DNA of 5,933 bases from Rickettsiales bacterium (GTDB lineage: Bacteria > Pseudomonadota > Alphaproteobacteria > Rs-D84 > CACZYB01). The stretch is taken from assembly GCA_031288035.1 (NCBI GenBank), contig JAITSG010000065.1, forward strand, positions 1 to 5,933, read 5' to 3'. Below are positions 1-5,818 of this stretch, piece after piece. Numbering within the stretch: position 1 is the stretch's first letter; every line of letters starts with the position of its first letter. Below the pieces are notes generated by a model. The model had not been told where the DNA came from, did no database searches, and saw only the letters and a program-made list of their open reading frames with translations. A program made the position numbers and the translations under genes.

Positions 1-252
1 CGAGCTTATCGAATACGCGGGCGCGGAAACCCTTATGGCCCCGTCCATCCTCATTTCGCCCTTGTTAGAATCGTAGATCAGCTCGGTCCCCTCCATCCTG
101 CTTGCGCCATAGCCGGCCGTTACCCCGCCCTTCGCGGTCATAAGGCCGGTGGACTTGTCGTATACGATGTGATCCGCGGAAAAGTCCACGCCCTCCGACG
201 CCGCAACCGGAGAGGCCGCGGCCAAAAGCATGGCGGGCATGGCACGCCTCAC
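1..252 (-). CDS. lptD: OstA/LptA-fold periplasmic protein, N-terminus only; probably LPS-assembly protein LptD
   Basis: Only the first 84 codons are in the window and the gene runs off the left edge. The start is GTG at 252-250, which overlaps the lptF stop (GTGA) and follows a perfect AGGAGG with a 5-base spacer. The product begins with a short signal peptide: Arg-Arg at residues 2-3, a hydrophobic stretch to about residue 15, and likely cleavage after PVAA (residue 18). Two units of the OstA pattern follow, FSADHIVYDKSTGLMTAKG (about 24-42) and a more diverged MEGTELIYDSNKGEMRMDG (about 53-71). This repeating beta-strand unit (A-D-x-I-x-Y-D-x-x-T-G-x-x-x-A-x-G) builds the beta-jellyroll of LptA, LptC and the N-terminal domain of LptD, which carries LPS across the periplasm. 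In many alphaproteobacteria lptD lies just after the LptF/G permease genes, so LptD is the best guess. A stand-alone LptA-like protein is possible, because the beta-barrel that would decide it is outside the window. Confidence 0.68.
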   Translation of the reverse strand, partial: MRRAMPAMLLAAASPVAASEGVDFSADHIVYDKSTGLMTAKGGVTAGYGASRMEGTELIYDSNKGEMRMDGAIRVSAPAYSISS

Positions 253-1325
253 CGCATCCTCCTCTTGAAGGCGAACGCGCACAGCCCGGCGACCAGGTAC
301 GGCACCCAGAACCAATTCTTGTGCGCGAGAAGGAACGTGTAAGACCCGACAAAGAACGATTCAAGCCCCGCCATCAGCGCGACCGCGGCTATAATTCTAA
401 TTCCGCCGCCGCCCGGCCTTCTGTTCAGGCTGGTCGAAAACACGGCCGCCAGGGCGAGGTACGCGAAGAGCATGTTGTAAATAGGGTTCAGGAGCCTCTT
501 GTGAAGCTCGACCAGGTATTTCGGCCATGTCTCGGCGGTCGCGAACCCGCGCTCTCGCGCGAAGAGGAGGCTCGCCACGGAGAGCTCCCGCGGGCGCTTG
601 GACCTTTCGCGGCTTTCGGCCGCGACCCCGAGGTCGGCGGTATAGTTCGCAAATTCCCCGAACGTGTGCCGGCCTCCGCTCTTTTCCTGCATGGAACCGT
701 TCTCGAGCGAGAGCACCACGCTGTCCTTGCTTGCGCTCAAGCGCCCCCTTTCGGCGGCGATTATCCGCTCGCTCCCCTTGAGCCTGTTGTACACGAATAT
801 GCCGTTTAGCACGTTCCGGCTAGCCGTGCGCACGAATATGGTCGTGGAATCGGAAATCTGGTTGAACTCGCCCTCCTGGATAAGCATGGAGGAAAGGTCG
901 TTCTTCGCATTCCACAGAAAGTTGCGGTACCTCCTCTCGAATGACGGAGACAGGAACACCGTGGTCACGAACGAGGCCGCGGTAAGGACGAGGGCTATCC
1001 TGAGCGCCGGCGCGGCCAGCCTTTTGGGCGGCAGCCCGACCGCCTCCATCACAACGAGCTCCTTGTCCGCGATAAGACGGCCGTACACGAACAGCACGAC
1101 GGCGAACAGCGCGACCGGAACTATCACGACCAGAAGGTCGGGCAGGAGCAGGGACGTGAGCTTTATGAACGTCCATACGGGCAGGTTGTCGTTCACAAGG
1201 TACGAAAGGAGCCGGATGACCTGGGAAAACCACGCGATGCCCAAAAGCACGCCCGCCGCGGCCAGAAGGCCCAGCCATATCTGGCGGGAAATATAACGCT
1301 CGATGATTTTCGCGCGTCCATTCAA
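249..1325 (-). CDS. lptF: LPS export ABC transporter permease LptF
   Basis: The product has 358 residues, normal for LptF/LptG (about 355-370). In the family, LptF and LptG form the inner-membrane channel of the LptB2FG transporter, which extracts LPS from the membrane and passes it to the LptC/LptA bridge. The layout fits: three N-terminal membrane helices (about 16-38, 55-82, 105-126), a periplasmic beta-rich domain (about 127-275), and three C-terminal helices (about 276-297, 308-332, 336-354). The cytoplasmic coupling stretch DKELVVMEAVGLPPKRL (88-104) matches the family motif that contacts the ATPase LptB, and HKRLLNPIYNMLFAYLALAAV is the usual helix-4 region. Recalled alphaproteobacterial LptF proteins share KNDLSSMLIQEGEFN (141-155), so I prefer LptF over LptG. 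The start is TTG at 1325-1323, overlapping the gatB stop (TTGA), with AAGGGA 8 bases upstream. The only in-frame ATG lies 84 bases further up inside gatB, and the ATG at 1321-1319 is in the wrong frame. No lptG follows. Confidence 0.92.
   Translation of the reverse strand: MNGRAKIIERYISRQIWLGLLAAAGVLLGIAWFSQVIRLLSYLVNDNLPVWTFIKLTSLLLPDLLVVIVPVALFAVVLFVYGRLIADKELVVMEAVGLPPKRLAAPALRIALVLTAASFVTTVFLSPSFERRYRNFLWNAKNDLSSMLIQEGEFNQISDSTTIFVRTASRNVLNGIFVYNRLKGSERIIAAERGRLSASKDSVVLSLENGSMQEKSGGRHTFGEFANYTADLGVAAESRERSKRPRELSVASLLFARERGFATAETWPKYLVELHKRLLNPIYNMLFAYLALAAVFSTSLNRRPGGGGIRIIAAVALMAGLESFFVGSYTFLLAHKNWFWVPYLVAGLCAFAFKRRMR
258..263 (-). promoter_or_regulatory. Strong ribosome binding site of the OstA/lptD gene
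   Basis: AGGAGG is a perfect SD core with a 5-base spacer to GTG at 252. The same six bases are the two consecutive AGG Arg codons in the lptF tail Arg-Arg-Met-Arg. It is the strongest SD in the cluster and may offset the GTG start. Confidence 0.8.
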
Positions 1326-2782
1326 GCCAGCTTTCCCTTCAGAATCTCGTTCACCATGTCGGGATTGGCCAGGCCCTTCGTCTCCTTGATGGCTTGGCCG
1401 ACGAACCACCCGAATATCTGCGCCTTGCCGGCGCGGTATTTCTTCACGTTTTCCGGATTGGCGGCCATTATCCCGTCTATGACACGCCCTATCTCGTCCG
1501 GATCCGAAATCTGCCTCAACCCCTTTTTGGAGGCGATCCTGCGCGCGGACTTCTCGGCGTCGGAGAACATCTCGGCGAAGATGTCCTTGGCCATCCTGCC
1601 GCTTATCTCCCCCTCCTTTACGAGCGAGATGAGCTCCGCCAGATGCGGCGGGCGCACGGAGCTTTGCGCTATATCCAGCCCCCCGGCGTTCAGGTGCGCG
1701 AACAGCTCGGACAGAATCCAGTTGGCCGCGGCCTTGCCGTCGCCGGAAAGCCTCGCCGTCTCCTCGAAATACTCCGCCACGTCGCGGTCGGCCGCGATTT
1801 GCCGCGCGTCGTAGTCCGAAAGCCCCAGCTCGGATTTAAGCCGCTCGCGCTTGGCCGCGGGAAGCTCCGGCATGGATGCCCTTATCCGCTCCACCCGCCC
1901 CTCCTCCAGCACTAGCGGCATTATGTCGGGATCGGGGAAATAGCGGTAGTCTATGGCGTTTTCCTTGTTGCGCATGGGCCGCGTGGTGCCGGTCGCTGCG
2001 TCGAACAGCCGCGTTTCCTGCACGACCTTGCCTCCGGAGGCCAGTATCTCGGCCTGCCGCCCAGCCTCATACTCCACGGCCTGCATGGCGAACTTCACGG
2101 AGTTGACGTTCTTCGTCTCCGTCCGGGTGCCAAGATCGCCGGAGCCGACCGGCCGGAGAGATACGTTTATGTCGCAACGCATGGAACCCTCGTCCATGTT
2201 GCCGTCGCACGTGCCCAGATAGCGCACCAGCGCGCGTATAGAGCGGACATACTCCCCCACCTCCTTGGGCGAGGACATGTCCGGACGGGACACTATCTCC
2301 ATGAGGCCCACGCCCGCGCGGTTGAAGTCGACCATGGAGCGCGACGGATCCTTGTCGTGCGAAAGCTTGCCCGCGTCCTGCTCCACGTGCAGGCGCTCTA
2401 TGCGCACGGACTTCGGATTGCCGCCGTCGTCCGTCACCTCGACCGCGCCGCCCGACACCAGCGGCCGGTCGAACTGCGATATCTGGTATCCGGCCGGAAG
2501 GTCGGCGTAGAAATAATGCTTTCGAGCGAAGACGGAAAACCCGTTTATTTTCGCCGAAAGGCCCAGGCCGGTCTTTATGGCCTGGTCTATGCAGTAATCG
2601 TTCAGGACGGGCAGCTGCCCCGGAAACCCTGCGTCGAAAAAACTAACACGCGTATTGGGGGCGCCGCCGAACTTCGCGCTTTGCGCAGAGAAGAGCTTGG
2701 ACTCGCTCGTGATCTCGCAATGTATCTCCAACCCTATGTTTAGGCAGAACTCCCTGCCGCCGGATTTTACGGTGTACGTCAT
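1322..2782 (-). CDS. gatB: Aspartyl/glutamyl-tRNA(Asn/Gln) amidotransferase subunit B
   Basis: GatB is the tRNA-binding and kinase subunit of the cytoplasmic GatCAB complex. It phosphorylates the side chain of Glu on mischarged tRNA(Gln), or Asp on tRNA(Asn), and the amide is then formed with ammonia supplied by GatA. The 486 residues are full length for the family (about 475-500). The N-terminal signature LEIHCEITSESKLFSA (18-33) matches the family pattern LE-x-H-x-x-L-x-T-x-S-K-L-F. The cradle domain follows with HVEQDAGKL (132-140), VDFNRAGVGLMEIVSRPD (151-168), MRCDINVSLRP (201-211), TETKNVNSVKF (221-231) and DYRYFPDPDIMPL (278-290). The acidic residues in the HVEQD and GLMEIVSRPD motifs correspond to metal ligands in characterised GatB proteins. 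The C-terminal helical and YqeY-like tail (about 340-486) includes NPENVKKYRAGKAQIFGWFVG, which recognises tRNA. The ATG at 2782-2780 overlaps the gatA stop (ATGA), and GGAGG lies 10 bases upstream. All key motifs look intact. Confidence 0.98.
   Translation of the reverse strand: MTYTVKSGGREFCLNIGLEIHCEITSESKLFSAQSAKFGGAPNTRVSFFDAGFPGQLPVLNDYCIDQAIKTGLGLSAKINGFSVFARKHYFYADLPAGYQISQFDRPLVSGGAVEVTDDGGNPKSVRIERLHVEQDAGKLSHDKDPSRSMVDFNRAGVGLMEIVSRPDMSSPKEVGEYVRSIRALVRYLGTCDGNMDEGSMRCDINVSLRPVGSGDLGTRTETKNVNSVKFAMQAVEYEAGRQAEILASGGKVVQETRLFDAATGTTRPMRNKENAIDYRYFPDPDIMPLVLEEGRVERIRASMPELPAAKRERLKSELGLSDYDARQIAADRDVAEYFEETARLSGDGKAAANWILSELFAHLNAGGLDIAQSSVRPPHLAELISLVKEGEISGRMAKDIFAEMFSDAEKSARRIASKKGLRQISDPDEIGRVIDGIMAANPENVKKYRAGKAQIFGWFVGQAIKETKGLANPDMVNEILKGKLA
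1334..1339 (-). promoter_or_regulatory. Ribosome binding site that supports the TTG start of lptF
   Basis: AAGGGA, part of the Lys-Gly-Lys codons near the end of gatB, lies 8 bases before TTG at 1325. It supports TTG as the start, since no in-frame ATG or GTG lies nearby. Confidence 0.6.
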
Positions 2783-4212
2783 TTCGCCATAGCCTCCATC
2801 GCATAGGCCGCGTTCATGAGGGTCTGCTCGTCGAACCAGCGCCCCAGAAGCTGGAGTCCCAAGGGCAGCCCGTCAGCCGTCTTTCCCGCCGGAACGGACA
2901 TGGCGGGGACGCCGACCATGTTCGCGGTCACTGTGTATACGTCGTTCAGGTACACCTCCACCGGACTCATCTTCGCGTCCCTGTCGAACGCCGGGCCTGT
3001 GGCGGTAGGGGTCAGGATGACGTCGACCCTCTCGAACGTCTCGGCGAATTCGTCGCGCAGCATGCGCCGAACCTTCATGGCCTTCAGGAACGAGCGCTCG
3101 TAGAACTCCTTGGTAAGTATGGTCGCGCCGATAAGCATGCGGCGCCGCACCTCCTCGCCGAAACCCTCGGTCCGCGTCATCTCGTACATCTCGTCCAACG
3201 ACTTGAACGGGCCCGGGGTGCGGTATCCGTATTTCACGCCGTCGTAGCGGGCGAGGTTCGAGCTGGCCTCCGCCGGCGCGATGATGTAATAGACGGGCAG
3301 GGCGTACTTGGTGTGCGGGAGCGAGATATCGACTATCTGTGCACCCTCTTTTTTCAGCGCCTCCACCGTGTCGTCCCAAAGCTTTTGCATGTCTGGATGA
3401 AGCTTGTCGGAACGGTATTCTTTCGGAATTCCTATCCTGAGGCCCTTTATAGGCTGGCCCAGCCTGTATTCCGGCACTGGGCGTGGATCTGTCGTGGGAT
3501 CGCGCGGGTCGCGGCCGGCTATGACCTTCAAAAATTCCGCGCAGTCGGCGACAGTGCGCGTCATGGGGCCCGGGCAGTCCAGGCTTGATGCGAACGCCAC
3601 AATGCCGTAGCGCGACACACGCCCATACGTCGGCTTCAAGCCGACTATGCCCGTGAAGCTCGCCGGCTCGCGGATGGAGCCGCCGGTGTCCGTGCCTGTG
3701 GCCGCGACGCACAGGCGCGCCGCGACCGCGGCGGACGAGCCCCCGCTCGACCCCCCGGGCGTAAGATATCCGCCGGGCGGAGAATACGGATTCTTGGTGG
3801 GGCCGAAATATGACGTGAAGGTGGTGGAGCCCATCGCGAATTCGTCGAGGTTCGTCTTTCCCAAGAACACCGCGCCGGCGTCGAGCAGCCTCTCGGTCAC
3901 GGTGGATTCATAGGGCGGTACGAAGTTTTCCAGCATCCTGGAAGCCGCGGTGGTCCGCACGCCCTTGGTACAGAACAGGTCCTTTATGCCGAGCGGAATC
4001 CCGGCAAGCGGCCCCGCGCTTCCCTTGGCAATCGCCTTGTCCGCCGCATCCGCCCGGGCGAGCGCGAGCTCGGGCGTGACGGTTATATAGGCGTTCAGGT
4101 CGCTGGCCTCTATGTTCGCGAGGTATTCCTCGGTCAGCTCCCGGCTCGAGAACTTCCTGGCCCTCAGCCCGGCTTGCGCCTCGACAAGCGTCAAATCGGA
4201 AAGCTTCGTCAT
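2779..4212 (-). CDS. gatA: Aspartyl/glutamyl-tRNA(Asn/Gln) amidotransferase subunit A
   Basis: GatA is the amidase-signature subunit of GatCAB. It hydrolyses glutamine and sends ammonia to GatB for amidation of misacylated tRNA. The 477 residues match the family (about 475-495). The Ser-cisSer-Lys triad can be read: Lys77 in GIPLGIKDLF, Ser155 in TPGGSSGGSS, and Ser179 in GTDTGGSIREP. The 24-residue spacing of the two serines is the family spacing. Other conserved blocks are DAGAVFLGKTNLDEFAMGST (111-130), FTGIVGLKPTYGRVSRYGI (186-204), SLDCPGPMTRTVAD (210-223), YYIIAPAEASSNLARYDGVK (308-327) and GVPAMSVPAG (434-443). The loop before the cis-Ser (NPYSPPGGYLTPGG) is about three residues longer than in the S. 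aureus enzyme. I chose ATG at 4212-4210, which overlaps the secD stop (ATGA) and has GGAG 9 bases upstream. An upstream ATG at 4272 would add 20 unrelated residues and overlap secD by about 64 bases. The usual upstream partner gatC is absent. Confidence 0.98.
   Translation of the reverse strand: MTKLSDLTLVEAQAGLRARKFSSRELTEEYLANIEASDLNAYITVTPELALARADAADKAIAKGSAGPLAGIPLGIKDLFCTKGVRTTAASRMLENFVPPYESTVTERLLDAGAVFLGKTNLDEFAMGSTTFTSYFGPTKNPYSPPGGYLTPGGSSGGSSAAVAARLCVAATGTDTGGSIREPASFTGIVGLKPTYGRVSRYGIVAFASSLDCPGPMTRTVADCAEFLKVIAGRDPRDPTTDPRPVPEYRLGQPIKGLRIGIPKEYRSDKLHPDMQKLWDDTVEALKKEGAQIVDISLPHTKYALPVYYIIAPAEASSNLARYDGVKYGYRTPGPFKSLDEMYEMTRTEGFGEEVRRRMLIGATILTKEFYERSFLKAMKVRRMLRDEFAETFERVDVILTPTATGPAFDRDAKMSPVEVYLNDVYTVTANMVGVPAMSVPAGKTADGLPLGLQLLGRWFDEQTLMNAAYAMEAMAK
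2793..2797 (-). promoter_or_regulatory. Ribosome binding site of gatB inside the gatA 3' end
   Basis: GGAGG, formed by the Met-Glu-Ala codons ATG GAG GCT near the end of gatA, lies 10 bases before the gatB ATG. The spacing is slightly long. Confidence 0.6.
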
Positions 4213-5741
4213 AGGTCCATGCTCCGCGAGCGCGAGCCCCTGAGCCACGCGTTTATAAGGAAACGGAAGCACGTTATGTTCGTGAACAGGCTCGATATTA
4301 TCCCGAGTATCAGGGTTATCGCGAACCCCTTTATCGGGCCGGAACCGAACTGGAGCATTATCAGCCCGCTGGCAAGCGAGGTCAGGTTCGAATCTATTAT
4401 CGCAGAGAACGCGCCAGAAAAGCCGCTGTCCACCGCGCGGATCGGCGGAGCGCCGTCCTTGAGCTCCTCGCGCACCCTCTCAAGTATCAGCACGTTCGCG
4501 TCCACGGCCATGCCGATGTTCAGGGCTATGCCCGCTATGCCCGGAAGCGTGAGGGTCGCGCCGAACAGCGCCATGCCCGCGAAGATCAGAAGTATGTTGA
4601 ACGCCAAGGCCAGATCCGTGAACAGCCCGAACACGCCATAGGCCAGAAAGACGCTCACGAACACGAGCGCCATGCCGATAAGGCTCGCCTTCTCGCCCAT
4701 GGCTATGCTGTCCGCGCCGAGGCCCGCGCCGACAGTCCGCTCCTCCACCACCGCGAGCTCGGCCGGAAGGGCGCCGGAACGGAGCTGCACCGAAAGCTCG
4801 TTCGCGCTCTGGGTCGTAAATCCGCCGGTGATCTGGCCCCGGCCGCCCAAAATCGCGTCGTTTATGCGCGGCGCGGAAATCAGCCGGCCGTCAAGGACTA
4901 TCGCGAAGCGGCGGCCGACGTTCTCGCTCGTGAGCTTGGCGAAAGCCTTTGCCCCGGCGGCGTTGAACGTGGTGGTGACCGCAATCTCGCCCCCGTCGTA
5001 GGCGACGCGGGAATCGGTCAGGGTCTCGCCCGCGACCGCGGCGCGCTTCTTCATTATCACGCCGTCCACCACCATGTCGTCCACGGAAGGCCGGCCGGAC
5101 TGCATGGCCTCCTCGTTCACCAGGTGGAAAGACATCTTCGCAGTCTTGCCGACAAGGCGCTTGACGTCCTCGGGACTCTCGACCCCGGGAATCTGCACCA
5201 TTATGCGCCTGTCCCCCTGGCGCTGTATCGAAACCTCCTTGTTCCCGAGAGCGTCCACGCGGCGGCGGATAATCTCTATAGCGGCCGCCAGCGTCTCGGC
5301 GCGCATCCTGACTACGACCGAGTCGGGATAAGCCACGCGGAGGCCGGAGCCGTCGCGGGAAACAACGGCGTCGGGATCGAGGCGCGAAAGCCTGTTCCCA
5401 AACTCCCTGAAGTCGCCCGGATCCACAAGCGAAAAGCTCACCGTCCCCGCACCGCCGGAGATGCTCCTGTACGGCAGCACCTTGCCCTCGTCACCGCGCA
5501 GCGCCTGGCGCACAGAGCTCTTGAGCTCGGCATACTTTTCCCTCATCGCAGAATCGAGGTCGGCCTCCAGGAGTATGTACGCGCCGCCCTTGAGATCCAG
5601 GCCCAGGGAAATCCTGTTGCCCGCGACGGACTCGGGAAGCTTTGCCAGATACCTTTCGGGCAACAGCGTCGGCATGACCAAAACCACGCCCAAGACTAAT
5701 ACGAGCCCTATCATAAACGCCCGCAATTTGGATGTTTTCAT
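4209..5741 (-). CDS. secD: Protein translocase subunit SecD
   Basis: SecD, together with SecF, is an inner-membrane RND-family subunit that uses the proton motive force to pull preproteins out of the SecYEG channel on the periplasmic side. The 510 residues are within the normal range for bacterial SecD. The first helix (about 7-25) is followed by the LGLDLKGGAYILLEAD motif (46-61) and the large periplasmic P1 region, with IEIIRRRVDALGNKEVSIQR (155-174) and VLDGRLISAPRINDAILGG (282-300). Next comes QLRSGALPAELAVVEERTVG (319-338). Five C-terminal helices follow (about 352-373, 376-396, 398-417, 446-467, 473-496). GIALNIGMAVDANVLILERV (404-423) carries Asp414, equivalent to the Asp needed for proton-driven function in E. 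coli SecD. The ATG at 5741-5739 follows AAAGGGG with a 6-base spacer. The frame stays open up to 5894, but that extension covers the promoter and shows no family similarity. It is the first gene of the cluster. Neither yajC nor secF is adjacent. Confidence 0.98.
   Translation of the reverse strand: MKTSKLRAFMIGLVLVLGVVLVMPTLLPERYLAKLPESVAGNRISLGLDLKGGAYILLEADLDSAMREKYAELKSSVRQALRGDEGKVLPYRSISGGAGTVSFSLVDPGDFREFGNRLSRLDPDAVVSRDGSGLRVAYPDSVVVRMRAETLAAAIEIIRRRVDALGNKEVSIQRQGDRRIMVQIPGVESPEDVKRLVGKTAKMSFHLVNEEAMQSGRPSVDDMVVDGVIMKKRAAVAGETLTDSRVAYDGGEIAVTTTFNAAGAKAFAKLTSENVGRRFAIVLDGRLISAPRINDAILGGRGQITGGFTTQSANELSVQLRSGALPAELAVVEERTVGAGLGADSIAMGEKASLIGMALVFVSVFLAYGVFGLFTDLALAFNILLIFAGMALFGATLTLPGIAGIALNIGMAVDANVLILERVREELKDGAPPIRAVDSGFSGAFSAIIDSNLTSLASGLIMLQFGSGPIKGFAITLILGIISSLFTNITCFRFLINAWLRGSRSRSMDL
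4222..4225 (-). promoter_or_regulatory. Ribosome binding site of gatA inside the secD 3' end
   Basis: GGAG, spanning the Arg and Ser codons CGG AGC of the secD C-terminus, lies 9 bases before the gatA ATG. It is a modest match, so translation may depend on coupling through the ATGA overlap. Confidence 0.5.
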
Positions 5742-5747
5742 TTGAAA

Positions 5748-5754
5748 CCCCTTT
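5748..5754 (-). promoter_or_regulatory. Ribosome binding site of secD
   Basis: AAAGGGG ends 6 bases before the ATG at 5741. It decides this start over the longer open frame that begins at 5894. Confidence 0.75.
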
Positions 5755-5763
5755 GTCTTCGAG

Positions 5764-5792
5764 ATGATACTAACTATCCTGTAGAAAATCAA
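5764..5792 (-). promoter_or_regulatory. Sigma70-like promoter for the secD-gatAB-lptF cluster
   Basis: On the minus strand TTGATT (5792-5787, 4/6 match to TTGACA) is followed by a 17-base spacer and TATCAT (5769-5764, 5/6 match to TATAAT). The predicted start at about 5757 gives a leader of roughly 16 bases that contains the AAAGGGG of secD. It is the only non-coding stretch upstream of the five overlapping genes, so it is likely their main promoter. The call rests on consensus matching only. Confidence 0.6.
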
Positions 5793-5810
5793 CGGTTTTT
5801 GTGATAGAAT
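5782..5810 (+). promoter_or_regulatory. Candidate sigma70-like promoter for the divergent plus-strand gene
   Basis: TAGAAA (5782-5787, 4/6 match) and TAGAAT (5805-5810, 5/6 match) are separated by 17 bases. The predicted start near 5817 is only about 2 bases before the ATG at 5819. The -35 shares base 5787 with the -35 of the opposing secD promoter. The site lies in AT-rich sequence where chance matches are easy, so confidence is moderate to low. Confidence 0.4.
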
Positions 5811-5818
5811 ATAGCCAG

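Noticed and set aside
65..364. Minus-strand 99-codon frame across the lptF/OstA junction
   Set aside because: It is Gly/Arg/Cys-rich and off-frame to both lptF and the signal-peptide/OstA frame, which explain the region much better.
664..1296. Plus-strand open frame of 210 codons opposite lptF
   Set aside because: It is antisense to a well-supported lptF, its product is low-complexity and rich in Ser/Arg/Thr, and no family is recognisable. Long antisense frames are expected in GC-rich coding DNA.
1326..1409. lptF start at the in-frame ATG at 1409
   Set aside because: The 28 extra residues (beginning MVRRPSHQGD) are charged, read through the 3' end of gatB in another frame and do not resemble LptF. 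The TTG at 1325 fits the SD and overlap pattern.
2873..3712. Minus-strand open frame of 279 codons within gatA in another frame
   Set aside because: It is rich in Arg/His/Pro, typical of an off-frame reading of GC-rich DNA, and lies wholly inside intact gatA.
4213..4272. Longer gatA start at 4272
   Set aside because: It would add 20 residues unlike GatA and overlap secD by about 64 bases. The ATG at 4212 fits the family length and the ATGA junction.
5124..5699. Plus-strand open frame of 191 codons opposite secD
   Set aside because: It is antisense to the conserved SecD P1 region, and the His/Arg/Ala-rich product has no recognisable motif. It is a shadow of the real gene.
5766..5778. Short inverted repeat GATA-N5-TATC overlapping the secD -10
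   Set aside because: Arms of only 4 bases are expected by chance in AT-rich sequence, and the arms do not extend. I saw no matching operator consensus.
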